Shown: positions 8,108 to 18,580 of the stretch, one piece after another | Numbering within the stretch: position 1 is the first letter of the stretch | Layout of the letters: each line of letters starts with the position of its first letter | NCBI GenBank assembly: GCA_032988165.1 | Contig: JANTQF010000508.1 | Location: 1-19,484 of the forward strand | From: Emmonsiellopsis sp. PD_33 | Lineage: Eukaryota; Ascomycota; Eurotiomycetes; Onygenales; Ajellomycetaceae | Length of the DNA stretch: 19,484 nucleotides | Direction of reading: 5' to 3' | Position numbers and translations under genes: made by a program | The notes under the pieces: generated by a model | Seen by the model: only the letters and a program-made list of their open reading frames with translations | What the model was told of the DNA's origin: nothing | The model's database searches: none

Positions 8108-10519
8108 TCAAAGAGCCACATCCTCAACTCGCAGTAACCCACAACCCATCCCAGCACACGCCCACCCCGCACACTCCTTATTCATATTCCAAGCAAGCGT
8201 CGTAACCGCAGTTCCCTCCTCAAAAATCGTAACCGCAAGATTCCCGTTAATTATCCTCTTATCGCCCGTCAGCTTCCTCATCAGTCTAGGCATTTCCGCC
8301 TTGAATCCGTCATAAAACTTGCTAATCCCAGGACTATCCATAGCTGCCTTCCTATCCTCATCGCCCTCCCGTTTATCGGGAATCCATTCATGAGTGAACC
8401 AGGTCTGTTGCCAGTGCTTTTCTTTCGGATTCAGTAGTTTCCGGAGCGGGTTGCTGGCTATGACTGTCCCGCCGACGTTGCCCATTAGTACGGATGGATG
8501 GCAAAGATTGGACGGTGTCATGGCAGATATCGAGCTATATGTTTGCATCGCTGAAACGGTGGAGAAGAACCGCCGAATAGGTTGCAGACGAACAAATTCG
8601 GTCTCGTCTACGGTGATGTATGATCGTAAGAAGGGCGCATAAGATAATTCCGACGAGCCTAACCGCGAGCGGGATCCCTCTGTAGTATCTATTTGGGGAT
8701 CTAGAAGGGAAAATAGCTGTGTCTTGCCTTCCATAGCTGTGGTTACGAGTAGATGTGGGTGCGTTGGGTAGGACGAGGCAATTGTGAGGATGTAGGTGCT
8801 ATGAACTGGAATATATATGTACGGCATGGGATTCGTGGATGGCTCAATAGGGTTGGAAGGCGAAGCCAAGCTCCATATCCCAACGAAACCGTTCGCGGTG
8901 CCCGCTGCGATGTCATTCGGGGAAAGCCAGCAGAAGCAGGTACAGAGAGTAGAAGGTGGCCTTGCTTCAAAAGCGGGAGCTTGGATGTGGACTATAGCAA
9001 AGTTAGAGCACGTTTATATATACTCAAGGATACATACCATATTCCGTCGCATCAGCCTTCTTGTTCACCTTCACATCCAAGATCTTGACACTCCCATCCC
9101 CCCAAACCCCACCCAAAAGTCCAAGATTAATCTCCTCTTCGTTTTCATCCTCGTCCCGAGTATCCCTGTCCATAGGGCACCAGGCTAGCCTCCTGACATC
9201 GCCCGCATCCGTACATATAACTTTTCGCAGGCGTGGCTTAACCGTCATGTCGAGTTGCCTAATATCATCTCCCTCCTTCGTAGACTCAAATGACCAGATC
9301 TGGATAGCAGAATGATATGGTGGGGATGGAGTAAATGCCGGTGATCCTTGCGAAGAGCCTTCATCAAAGGGCTGCTTCTGTAGATCAGTAATAGGAACTG
9401 CAACTGCAAGGTATTGCGAAGCCCCTTGACAGTTTGTCGCCCAAGATAAACACTGTATCTTATTTCCTAGATTGAGGAGCCATCCCTCGCGATTCCTTCT
9501 TGGTCTCATTGCGGATGTGCCATCCACACCATCAACATGTTCATCATCTGCCGGTATGGGCTCTTCGATCTCCATTTCATGCGACTCTCCACCCCCTTTT
9601 TTTGGACGCCCTTTCTTTTTCGCGGACCCTTTCTGCTTCCTTTCGCTCCACGCCTCCCCAAAATCCAGCGATTCCCCGACTCCAAGTTCAAAGACTTTTT
9701 GTGATTTCGCAGGTCCCATTAGCACAGTATGTTTTCTCGCCCTCGTCCTAGGCAGATAATTTTGACCATAAGCTTCCGAAATAATCTCCATCTTTTGCCT
9801 TTTCCGAAGTCGGCCACCGATATTTTCATCATAATACCAATCCCAGCCGGAAGTTGCCTCCCTACGAAGCAACTCCCCACTCACCCCGAACTGAGCCCCG
9901 ATCTCATCATCGGTCATGGTAAACGCCAACCGTAAGCTGTCCCGACTAGGAAATGTCGTATCCAATGCCGTCGTCCACCGATCCCTGGTATATACCAATG
10001 GGAGCAGATCCTCATCGTTTGCGCCGAAAGTCAATTTCAAATTGACTGCTTTAGCAGCATGAGCTGACGGCTTGAAAAGGCCCCTCGAATGAGTCGCCAG
10101 TGGGTCCAAACGCTCAGTACGGCCGGTTGGTCTAGAGGCGGCCTTTCGTGTCTTAACATCTTCGACGTCCGATCCGATGACAGATAGTGGCTCTTCCTCT
10201 CCGGAGGCTATCGAGACTGTTAATGTATAGGTAATAAGAAGCTCATTAGGGAAGCGAGATTACCTTCACCCTCGTCTTCCTCTTCGTACTCTTCTTCATC
10301 CTCATCATCTTCATCTTCAACTTCATCAGTCTTTCTCAGGCGTCCACGTCGAGGCGCTCCATCTTCTCCACCCATCGTATACTCATCATCGGAAATTTCT
10401 TCGATCTCTTCATTGCCCGATGCGGAGGACTCTATTTCAATCCCTGCAGCTTCAAATGGGTCCGCTGTATACTTCTTCTGCGCAGCTGCGCGGCGCCCGG
10501 ATCTTCGTGTAGAAGCCAT
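8108..10519 (-). CDS. WD40 protein, probable TFIIIC subunit Tfc6-like, 772 aa, 3 exons
   Basis: Exons on the minus strand are 10519-10264, 10216-9038 and 8991-8108, with introns of only 47 and 46 nt (donors GTAATC and GTATGT; acceptors AACAG and TATAG); all join in frame to 2319 nt. The N-terminus is basic (RRSGRRAAAQKK) and is followed by a highly acidic tract of Asp/Glu runs to about residue 85. A basic region with an AT-hook-like GRPKK lies at 288-292. The C-terminal half has degenerate WD40 blades, with strands such as IQCLSWA, AIQIWSF, VRRLAWCP, GGVWGDGSVKILDV and AAGTANGFVGIWSL. Acidic N-terminus, AT-hook and WD40 propeller is the layout of the TFIIIC tau-91/Tfc6 (TFIIIC110) subunit, which helps RNA polymerase III factors recognise tRNA and 5S promoters in the nucleus. 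Other chromatin WD40 proteins remain possible. It is divergent from the DUF1749 hydrolase, 460 bp apart start to start. Confidence 0.75.
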
Positions 10520-10979
10520 TGTCTCTGGTAGATACCAGTACGGAGGCACTGTGGTGGCTTTATGCGGTCATCGCCGTATGCACGAAACAGATGCCGTCAT
10601 GTCAATTAGATGTATTTTCCATTTTTGTCACCAAAAAGACGTGTCTTTTGATCCAAACCTGGGGCTTTCCGTATCTGTTGATAAGCGTCCGAAATGGTGG
10701 CGTTGTTATTTATGTTTTGCGAAGAAGGGTGGAGGTTGAGTTTCGCCGTTAAGGTTGTGTCCGAACCAGAAAAACTATGACGACAGGCGCGGCTCCCACT
10801 TCTCCTATCCATTTAACCACCATCTTGTGCAAACTTCCAATTTATCGGCTTAGGGCCCGAAGCACACCGCACTTTAAAGGAATAGGATGCATATATAGAC
10901 AATACTAAGTCCTCGTTCCTTAGACCCTCAATTATCTCACCCCCAATTCCCCCGCGAAATATCCGTGCCCCTCATTATC
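10520..10979. promoter_or_regulatory. Divergent promoter region, TFIIIC-like / DUF1749 genes
   Basis: The two genes start back to back, so both promoters must lie here. A TATA-like CATATATAG lies near 10888-10899, about 85 bp upstream of the DUF1749 start. Open frames at 10413-10752 (+) and 10606-10812 (-) have no recognisable protein features and are taken as chance. Confidence 0.5.
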
Positions 10980-12081
10980 ATGTCCTCCACGCCCTCGCAT
11001 CCAGGCATCCTACACAGTTATGTATGCATGAATCTCCTCTCCAGTAATGTAAACCATCCTCAATCTCAAGTCAGTAAACTGATACACAACCATCCAGGCC
11101 CCCCGCCTAACGGCCTTCGAATACGCATCCCCTAAAAACACCACCCACAAGCCGCACAGCCTCATATTCATCGGCGGGCTAGGCGACGGGTTCTACACAG
11201 TACCGTATCTCAATGATCTTGCCGCAGCCCTTGAGACCAGCAGTTGGTCGGTGTACCAGGTGCTCCTCACATCATCCTACTCCGGCTGGGGCCTGGCCAG
11301 TCTCGACGGGGATGTCGACGAGATAGGCCAATGCGTGGACTACGTGAAAAGTTACAAATCTGCCAGCGCCCCAGCCCAGAACTACCCCCCAGGGAAGGTT
11401 GTCATTATGGGCCATTCTACAGGGAGCCAGGACACTCTTCATTACCTCTACTCTCAAAATCCGGGCTCAGGGAATATCCGGCCACCAGTAGATGGGGCGA
11501 TTCTCCAAGCACCCGTATCGGATAGGGAAGCGATACTGAATACAATAAGGACGGGGAATGAATATGGCTCCCCCGAAGAACTACAGAAAGCGTACGACGA
11601 GCTCATCACCATCGCGCAGAACCAAACACAGGTCGAAGGCAAGGATACGCTGCTCCCCCTCTGGCTGCTAGAGAAAATAGGACTGGGAGATACCACGCCC
11701 ATCAGCAGCAGGAGATTTCTAAGCCTAGCAAGCCCAGATAGCCCCGAGCGCCCGCAGGAGGATGATCTATTTAGCTCCGACCTGACCGATGCGCGACTTC
11801 GGGAGACGTTCGGTATGGTTGGTTCGCGTGGATTGTTGAAGAAGTCACTGCTTGCTATTCCCGGTGGTGCGGATGAGTATGCTGCTCCCTGGCTTGATAA
11901 GGAAGGGCAGTTGAAGAGGTGGGAAGAGGCGACTAAGGGAGGGTCGTCGAGGGAGGGTATTTGGGATCCGAATAGTGCTGTGATTCCTGGTGCGACGCAT
12001 TCGCCCACGGAGCCTGGGCCGAAACAGGAGTTGATTGCGAGGGTTAAGGCATTCTTGGCGAATATCGAGAAGGATGATTAG
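10980..12081 (+). CDS. DUF1749 alpha/beta hydrolase (SidJ-like esterase family), 341 aa
   Basis: Two exons: 10980-11021 (14 residues, MSSTPSHPGILHSY) and 11098-12081, joined across a 76-nt intron (GTATGC...CCAG). The first exon is needed for the family N-terminus (PGxLHxY followed by APRLTAFEY). A conserved IFIGGLGDG oxyanion-type segment comes next, then LTSSYSGWG, then the nucleophile elbow GHSTGSQD with Ser121. Candidate acid and base are Asp273 (in GGADEYAAPW) and His315 (in PGATHSP), giving a complete Ser-Asp-His triad. The DUF1749 family includes SidJ, which hydrolyses the siderophores fusarinine C and triacetylfusarinine C in the cytosol of Aspergillus fumigatus. Many fungi carry more than one member and no siderophore gene lies in this window, so the substrate is not established. 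It converges on DPM1. Confidence 0.9.
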
Positions 12082-12534
12082 GTTGTTCGTTTGCTTTTTG
12101 TATAAATTGATACCTGGAGAGGCAATAGCTTCTCGTTCCACTGTGGTACCACGACGACTTCTTTTTTTTAGATATGAAAAGACTTCACGTTCATCTCATA
12201 CAGACGGAGCGGAAATCCCATCAAGGCCCGCATAAGGGGCTGTCCAAAGAAGATAATGTAAATAACAGTAGAATTGTAGGGTGGGTATTATTAACACGGA
12301 GAGAAAGTCATTATAATGCCTCCAGGGTCTCTGGACGGAAAAAGACCTAGACCATTACCCCCTTTGTTTATGTACCGTTGACTTTGGAACAAACCCCCAG
12401 CCATCCATTCCCTAATAGTTTCGCCAGTTGGAAATGCAGAAAAGAGACGCATTAACTAATTCAATCCCGCATAAACAGACTAAGAGATAAAAAAAACAAA
12501 CAAGAAAGGAAAAAGAAAAAGAGGGGGAATATAG
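12082..12534. other. Convergent 3' region between DUF1749 and DPM1 genes
   Basis: Both flanking genes end here, so this should contain two 3' untranslated regions and their polyadenylation signals. There is an A-rich stretch near 12485-12525 (AGATAAAAAAAAC and similar). No open frame of interest and no RNA gene is seen. Confidence 0.6.
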
Positions 12535-13350
12535 CTAAACCTTCAGCCATAATGAGAAAACACCCTTCAAGTACTCTACAATCTCCTCACCACCAAGTTT
12601 GCTTTCGCCGTAAAGACGATCAACAAAGGTAATAGGACACTCTTCCACCTTGAAACCCATGGCCTTGGCGCGAACCATCATTTCCATCTGGAAGGTATAC
12701 CCCTTACTCTCCGTGCTTCGGATAACCTTCTCCAGCACAGGCTTCTTGTACAATCGGAAACTTCCGGTCAAGTCACTGACGCCCGGCATTAACATCACGT
12801 CCGCAATCAAGTTTGCTCCGCGGGAGGTGAGCTTGCGGACCACGTCCCAGCCGTACACACCTCCCCGCAGATCTCCACGACTAGCATATCTCGTTCCGGA
12901 GACGATGTCACAGTTCGTCTCCTTCTGAATCTTGATCATTTCGGGAATAAATTTGGGGTGGTGGCTGAAATCGGCGTCCATGATGATGATGAAGTTGCCT
13001 GTCGCGAACTGTAGGCCGTGGACGTATGCGGTTCCAAGACCCAGCTTTCCCGCACGGGGCTTTAGAACAATGTGCTGGGGACCCCATAGTTTCTGGAGTT
13101 GTTTTGCTACTTCGAGTGTGCCATCGGGGGATCCGTCGTCGACTATGATCACCTCCCAATCAAGGTTGCTGCAAGTAAATAAGGGGTTAGCGATTGAGCT
13201 TGAAACATGCATCTCCAGTCCCATTTTTAAAATAGAGGCCACTTACTTCTCACGGAATGTCTTCTCAATCAGCCAGCAGATAATGGGCAGGTTCCTGCGC
13301 TCATTGTAGGTAGGGAGAATGACGGAGTACTTGTTCTGTGCTGGGGCCAT
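12535..13350 (-). CDS. dpm1: DPM1, dolichol-phosphate mannose synthase, 245 aa, 2 exons
   Basis: Transfers mannose from GDP-mannose to dolichol phosphate on the cytosolic face of the ER, supplying the mannose donor for N-glycans, O-mannosylation and GPI anchors. Exons 13350-13247 and 13168-12535 join across a 78-nt intron (GTAAGT...TTGCAG) with the frame preserved. GT2-family signatures are clear: YSVILPTYNERRNLP near the start, VIIVDDGSPDGT (about 41-52), LGLGTAYVHG, the metal/nucleotide site MDADFSHHP with Asp99 and Asp101, SGTRY, GGVYGWD, LTGSFRLYKK and ECPITFVDR. At 245 residues and without a C-terminal membrane segment, it is the human/fission-yeast type that needs Dpm2/Dpm3 partners, rather than the membrane-anchored Saccharomyces type. 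The start MAPAQNKYSV fits family N-termini; an in-frame upstream region is open but lacks family character. Confidence 0.97.
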
Positions 13351-13808
13351 GTTGTATCTGGCCAATGGACCGGAGCAGGTACTAGAGAATTGCGAGACGG
13401 AGTTCTGATCCACGACTTGGAGGGTTGGACGGTATCGTGGACCACGGCTGGGCATGCGGAACTCACTGTTCAGAAGCGAGTGAGCAGGCGGGACATGGAC
13501 AAGGAGCAGCAGCAATTGAATGTTGGTGGTTGGGTATGGTGAAGCCAGAACTGTTTGGGCAAGTAGGGGACAGCTGGTCTGTGCACAGCTTAAGCTTAAA
13601 CTCACCGCCTGGCAGAATTCTGCTGGCTGCTCTCCCCAGCTTCACAGTTGCTGTCCCCCATTCTCACAGCTGTCCCCAGTGCTGAAAGGAGCCTTCATGC
13701 TTTGTTAAGACAGCAGTGGGTGAGGTGTGTTACTGTGTCCTGTGTTAATTCTTGGTATAAGCCAGCTGTGTGCTCAGCAACCCGCCAGCCGACTTGTCTG
13801 CACACATC
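13351..13808. promoter_or_regulatory. Bidirectional promoter region of DPM1 and the TRAPPC12-like gene, palindrome-rich
   Basis: The genes start back to back, 458 bp apart. Between 13566 and 13680 are several perfect palindromes: CTGTGCACAG (13579-13588), overlapping AGCTTAAGCT and TTAAGCTTAA (13587-13599), GCAGAATTCTGC (13612-13623) and ACAGCTGT (13666-13673). An 11-bp inverted pair, GGGGACAGCTG at 13566-13576 and CAGCTGTCCCC at 13668-13678, encloses the group. TCCCCAG and CTGTCCCC motifs recur in the right half. Short open frames in this stretch are not supported as genes. Confidence 0.6.
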
Positions 13809-15392
13809 ATGGACTCTCCTGGTTCCAAACATCGGCGGAATGCCTCGGTGAAAGGTGAGTCCCTATCTGCCCCCATTATCCTATAGATGACATTGAATTG
13901 ATATTTTCCATACTGGCGTATTCCGTGAACTAATGGCTGCTTAGCTTCTCGTCCGCGAAGTGCCACGAAAGGTCCCCTAGATGCGCCAGATGAGTATGGC
14001 CCCGCCTACACCATTCCCCGCTTCAAATGACGTCCGTCTAAAAGATCATGTACCAAGCTCTCCCACTACCACGACACTCCCTACGCGGCCCCGGACCCAG
14101 ACTCCAATAGCACGATCGAATGCCGCATCCCCTACCTCCCCACATACACCCTCGTTGTCCAGCGTAGATAGGATAGCCGCTCCTATAAACAAGAACTTCT
14201 CATACCTCCTACGGCCAGATATCTACCACCCCATCTCGCCTCTAGATATATCACCAGCTTTCCGCTCGGAGCTTCCAACGATATCTCCCAATGAACCTCT
14301 ATCTACATCCCTAGCAACCCTCGATAATTTGCTCAATGATGGCCACTTCCTACTTGCAGCGAATTTCTCCGCAACTATACTAACCTCCTCCGCTCTTCCG
14401 CACCACGACCATAACACGATATTTTATCTTCTATATACCCGTCTAGCCTGTCTAGAACTGACCGGCAATACCATTATTGCAGCGCAAGAAGCGAAGGCGC
14501 TGGAAGATTTAAGCTCCGCTTTTTACTACCTAGATGACACCAGCGAAGCCACAGAGCCTGGCAAGGTCACTGCACCCCATGACCACGCTCAGCATATAGT
14601 CCCATGGCCGCTCCGCGTACTTGCAGTGAGGCTACAAAGCATAGGATTCGGGGACTCAAGACGAGGTATTGCGGGCTTATACGAACTTGGCCTAGAAGCC
14701 AGAAAACACCTCTCCCGTAAAGGGCTTGACGAAGGGGAAAGTGAAATTTGGAAATCAAGGCTATCGGATTTGGGAATAAGGGTGGTGAATTCATTGATAG
14801 AAATGAACGACCTGGATGCGGCACGGCGATCGCTGGCAAACTTTAAAGTCCCGACTAAGCAGCAGTCGTTGGAAACCACACGAATGGCCCTACTGCATCT
14901 AAGGGTTGGGGACGTCGAAGCTGCCAGAAAGTTGTTAGACCACCCGTCGATCGAGGCAGACGGAACTCTTCACTGCTTGCTGGACATGGCGGAGGGCCGA
15001 TATGAGGATGCAGTTGTAGGATGGGAGGCACTTCGTACCAGCCACATCGGACAGGACGACGAGGCTCTAATTACGCAGAATCTTGCCGTGTGCTTACTGT
15101 ATACGGGGAAATTAAATGAGGTATGCAACCTTTGACCCTATTTCACCCTAGGGAAGGGAAGATCGTAATAGACTGACCATTTACCCCTCTGTTTCAGTCC
15201 CGGGACCTCCTTGAATCTTTGATCAACAATAACCATTCCTTCCAAAGCTTGACATTCAACTTAGCCACGATCTACGAGCTTTGTTCGGAAAAGTCACGGT
15301 TGTTCAAATCCGAATTAACGGAGCGCGTTGCGAGGCAGCCTGCTTCTAGATACAGCAACTGGGAACGGCCGAATGCTGATTTCAAAATATAA
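13809..15392 (+). CDS. TRAPPC12-like TPR-domain protein, 450 aa, 4 exons
   Basis: Exons 13809-13854, 13945-13993, 14058-15120 and 15198-15392 join to 1353 nt with every junction in frame. The start MDSPGSKHRRNASVK is followed by a basic/Ser stretch, a Pro/Thr-rich disordered segment to about residue 75, and then an alpha-helical repeat region to the C-terminus (short helices with L/A/Y spacing, such as ARLACLELTGNTIIAAQEAK, AARRSLANF and AARKLLDHPSI). It ends in TFNLATIYELCSEKS and a conserved-looking tail RYSNWERPNADFKI. The pattern matches fungal proteins annotated as trafficking protein particle complex subunit 12, a TRAPPIII-linked tether acting at ER/Golgi and in autophagy; I rely on recalled similarity for this. 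The third junction (64-nt intron, GTATGG...CCAAG) has a weak acceptor. If that intron is retained the frame from 13809 stops at 14030, while an ATG at 13981 opens the downstream frame. Confidence 0.82.
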
Positions 15393-15660
15393 GCAGCTGT
15401 ATTGCCATCGAGAGGACAAGAAATCGTTTCCTCCCAAGTCTGGAAAATGAGAAATGATATATTAGACCGGAAAGTCTTCATTTGCAATATCAAATGTTCC
15501 TAGGCAATCGCAACTGTATAAAAGAAGTCCTAACGCCTCATACGAAACCCTACGCTTGTGTTTATTCGACGAAACAACCCGATAACGCCCAAAGATTCGG
15601 CTATAAACCATCCCATCACCAAAATTACTCATTAAACCATACCCCACACCCCGCCAGTTA
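15393..15660. other. Convergent 3' region between TRAPPC12-like and SAC3-like genes
   Basis: A 268-bp space between two stop codons. It should hold both 3' untranslated regions. No open frame or RNA gene is supported here. Confidence 0.6.
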
Positions 15661-16767
15661 TCACTTCTTCACCTCAACAGCTGCTGGCGGCTTCCTAACC
15701 CTTATCAGTACCTTGTCACCCTCTCTCTTCCACCCCAGACCCTCCTTTTCCACCAATGTCTCCCACGTCCATCCCTCATTCTCTCCAGCACAGCATTCCA
15801 CCAAATAATTCACATCCACTGATAAATATGCCCTCCCAACCGCTTTCAACGCCCGCCTGCGTATACTGTCAACCGCCCAGTTAAGTAACGCCTTTGTATA
15901 TGCATTCTCGTTCCGTTTAGTCCTCCAAAACAGCACCCAGTCATCGTGCATTATTGCTCTGAGAATGCGATCCACAGAATTACTCTTATACCCAAACGCT
16001 GCCCTCGATCGCGCCCGGAGTTCGTATGCTGCTGGCATATCACCTTGCCGGCACGCATAGTCTAGGATTAGGTAGGTGGTGAACTCGTGCAAGTCTGACG
16101 GGTCTAGCGGGTTGGCTGAGGAGTGGAGATGGTTTAACAGGCGCTGGAGGGGTGGGTAATAGGACGGTGGATGCTGAGCAAGGACCGATACACGGATGCA
16201 GAATATGTGGACGCGCTGGGAAAAGGCAACTGGGGTCTTCGAGCTAGTTGCTAAGATTGCTTCTCGCAACTTGCGCAGGGAAAGAAGGAGTATGGAGAGC
16301 TCCTCCGCCGGTGGGAGCTCCGGGGCGGCAGCGGATTTCCCACCAACTGGCGTCGGGGGTTTGCTTGGAGGTTTGGGGGACCTAGATCGGGATCTGGAAG
16401 ATGGTCTAACGGGTATAGGGACGGGAGGGTTCTTTGTTGGGTCTTCTGATCGATTTCTTGGGAGAGAGCCGAAGGCTGCATCGAGATTTCCTGAGTGGAT
16501 GTTGCAGAAATGTACATATCGGTCGACGATCTTTTTATAGTATTGCTCTTGGGCTTTGGGGTCAAGGAGTCTGTGGAGCAATCGGTTAGTGTCCAACACC
16601 AATAAACACCTATATCATCAAGCTGTATGCGTGTAGCAGAACAATACCTACTTCGTATCTCCCTTGGAAGTAAACCCCACCTGGGTGAGGGAATCGGTTG
16701 CTGCCGTCTTGTTTCCCCCGCCTCGTCCTTGGTTCAAAGCTTTCCGTGGACGCAGGGTGTCGTCCAT
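15661..16767 (-). CDS. SAC3/GANP or CSN8/PSMD8/eIF3K-type domain protein, 341 aa, 2 exons
   Basis: Exons 16767-16652 and 16570-15661 join across an 81-nt intron (GTAGGT...CCACAG) to 1026 nt in frame. The first exon encodes a Gly/Lys-rich leader (MDDTLRPRKALNQGRGGGNK). The family-like start DPKAQEQYYKKIVDRYVHFC (about 42-61) is followed by a Pro/Ser/Arg-rich linker with SRSRSRSP at about 88-117, then helical repeats. The block HEFTTYLILDYACRQGDMPA resembles the PCI-related helical domain of SAC3/GANP, Thp3 and proteasome Rpn12 (PSMD8). A winged-helix-like end follows, with ALKAVGRAYLSVDVNYLVE and a final basic VLIRVRKPP. Members of this superfamily serve as scaffolds in mRNA export, splicing, proteasome lid, signalosome and eIF3 complexes, and I cannot say which applies. 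The SR-like linker slightly favours an RNA role. It is divergent from the PAQR gene, 281 bp apart. Confidence 0.72.
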
Positions 16768-17048
16768 TGTCAGTTGCGGCACAGTATCTAGCGTACTGGA
16801 CGCTACAGATGTTTCATAGCAATGGCCCTATCTTCCTATTTCGCGCCTTGTGTTCCTCGATGTTTTGAATCGCGATCCGCTTGGAAGCTCCGGCCGGTGA
16901 CATAACAGCCCGCGTGTTTGCTGTGTTTGCATCTTCCCCGCAAAAACTATTGGCCGATGCTCGATATCAAACCGAGGCCAACAAAAAAAAAGAACAACCA
17001 TCCCACGTTGAGATTGTGCTGTTCTCTGCCCCAGTTCTGATCCCAGAT
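16768..17048. promoter_or_regulatory. Divergent promoter region, SAC3-like / PAQR genes
   Basis: The two start codons are separated by 281 bp. The frame of the PAQR gene stays open upstream to about 16881, but has no ATG there, so this part is read as 5' untranslated sequence. An A-rich patch (ACAAAAAAAAAGAACAACC) lies near 16981-16999, just upstream of the PAQR start. Confidence 0.5.
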
Positions 17049-18026
17049 ATGACTCTCCGTCAGCGGCAACAAGGCAACCCCAGTCCAGGCTCACAGCAGG
17101 GCCATGAATCTCTCCCCGCGTCAGCCGCGAGGGCAACGACCGCAACCAAGGAAGCATCCAAGAAAGTAGCATCCAGCATCCTCCGGACAATCCACTGGGA
17201 TGAGCTGGAACACTGGCAGCGGGATAACCATCACATCCACACGGGCTACCGGCCCGCCTCAGGCTCGTTCATAATCTCCTTCAAATCTCTAGGCTACGTC
17301 CACAACGAAACCGTGAACATCTACACCCACCTCCTGCCCTCCATCGCCTCCATCCCCTTCTCCATCTCCCTCTACAAGGCCATCTCCACCCGCTACGCCA
17401 GCGCAACACACAGCGACGTGCTCGCATTCAGCTGCTTCTTCGCCGGCGCCGCCTTCTGCCTGGGCATGAGCGCCACCTACCACACAATCTCCAACCACTC
17501 GCCTACCGTAGCGCGCATCGGGAACGCATTGGACTACATTGGTATCGTCGGGTTGATAACGGGCAGCTTCATCCCTAGCGTTTACTATGGCTTCTACTGC
17601 ATGCCGCAACTCCAGTATATGTACTGGACAATGATAACGCTGATCGGGGCCGGGTGCACTGTTGTCTCGGTCACGCCGCGGTTTCGGACGCCGGCCTGGC
17701 GGCCGTTCCGCGCGGGCATGTTTGTTTCGATGGGCCTATCTGCAATATTCCCCGTGCTGCATGGTCTGTGGATTTTCGGGGCGCAGCAGATGGTGAAGCA
17801 GATTGGACTCGTCTGGCTGGTGCTGCAGGGTGGGTTGTATATCCTAGGCGCGACGATATATGCCGCGCGCGTCCCCGAACGGTGGAGGCCGGGGCGGTTT
17901 GATATTCTGGGCAGCTCGCATCAGATCTTCCATGTCCTGGTTGTTCTGGCGGCTATTGCGCATTTGACTGGTTTGCTGCGGGCGTTTGATTATCGGCATA
18001 GCGGTCTGGCGCCTTTGTGTTCTTAG
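17049..18026 (+). CDS. PAQR / haemolysin-III family membrane protein (Izh-like), 325 aa
   Basis: A seven-transmembrane protein of the progestin and adipoQ receptor family, which includes yeast Izh1-4, linked to zinc and sterol homeostasis, and human adiponectin receptors with ceramidase-like activity. It is intronless; the first in-frame ATG is at 17049 (MTLRQRQQGN), and the frame extends upstream only with a non-ATG codon. The cytosolic N-terminus is Ser/Ala-rich to about 50, then IHWDELEHWQRDNHHIHTGYR (a WDEL... start typical of the family), HNETVNIYTHL (from His85), SATYH (His145), LDYIGIVGLITGSF (Asp162) and SSHQIFHVLVV (His291, His295). His145, His291 and His295, with Asp162 nearby, match the family's zinc-site positions. 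Seven hydrophobic segments follow in the expected order. Length is normal for fungal members. Confidence 0.93.
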   Translation: MTLRQRQQGNPSPGSQQGHESLPASAARATTATKEASKKVASSILRTIHWDELEHWQRDNHHIHTGYRPASGSFIISFKSLGYVHNETVNIYTHLLPSIASIPFSISLYKAISTRYASATHSDVLAFSCFFAGAAFCLGMSATYHTISNHSPTVARIGNALDYIGIVGLITGSFIPSVYYGFYCMPQLQYMYWTMITLIGAGCTVVSVTPRFRTPAWRPFRAGMFVSMGLSAIFPVLHGLWIFGAQQMVKQIGLVWLVLQGGLYILGATIYAARVPERWRPGRFDILGSSHQIFHVLVVLAAIAHLTGLLRAFDYRHSGLAPLCS

Positions 18027-18580
18027 ACTGGTTAGAGGTAGAATAGAATAGAATTTATGATAGATTCCTATCCTCTTCATAGAGGTTTTCCGCCATATAT
18101 GTTTTTTTTTCTTGGCGATCGAAAGGACAGTTACCGACAACTGGTGAATAGCCGGAGCATATTCAAGCAGCACACGCAATAGAGCACGTCGGATAGTAAT
18201 CTGGCACCAGTTCTCTAACGAATTCGGTGCATCTCGGTCTCTTGCTTCGGTGTCTGGAGCTATGATGTTTCTTAGCGCAGCCGGCCCTCAGCGTCGGCCA
18301 TCATTTTTATCCCTCGGCATTCGGCGCAGAGCCTTGGGACGAATTTATTGCCGCCAACCTCCCCGCCGCAGCGAGGAAGTTCGTATATATCCAGTAATTG
18401 CCGAAACTGAATCTATTCCTCTTTTCCAACTTTTGTCGTTTTACCATCTATTTGCATCATTTAGCCCGCGGGTTTCCCTTCTTCCTGCTCAGAATAATCC
18501 GGAGCGTTTTCCCGCATAAATACTACATTCAAGCCCCGTAGCCGAGAGATACGAACAACCACCCTACATAATATTCAACA
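18027..18580. other. Intergenic region, 3' of PAQR and promoter of the dehydrogenase gene
   Basis: A GAATAGAATAGAATT repeat lies just after the PAQR stop (about 18038-18054) and a T-run at 18101-18110. The right half should contain the promoter of the dehydrogenase gene. A plus-strand frame at 18250-18519 (89 codons) ends 60 bp before the dehydrogenase start, has no motif and is not called. No TATA box is obvious. Confidence 0.5.

Noticed and set aside
11454..12008. Minus-strand open frame of 184 codons
   Set aside because: Antisense to the DUF1749 hydrolase coding region, which has a full catalytic triad and family motifs.
13670..13790. Possible solo LTR starting TGTTAAGACAG
   Set aside because: No matching terminal CTTAACA-type end, no target-site duplication and no second copy in the window.
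16881..17048. Longer N-terminus for the PAQR protein
   Set aside because: The frame is open but begins with TTG and contains no ATG before 17049; family members start close to the 17049 position.
17289..17609. Minus-strand open frame of 106 codons
   Set aside because: Antisense of the PAQR gene in a GC-rich stretch with few stops by chance.
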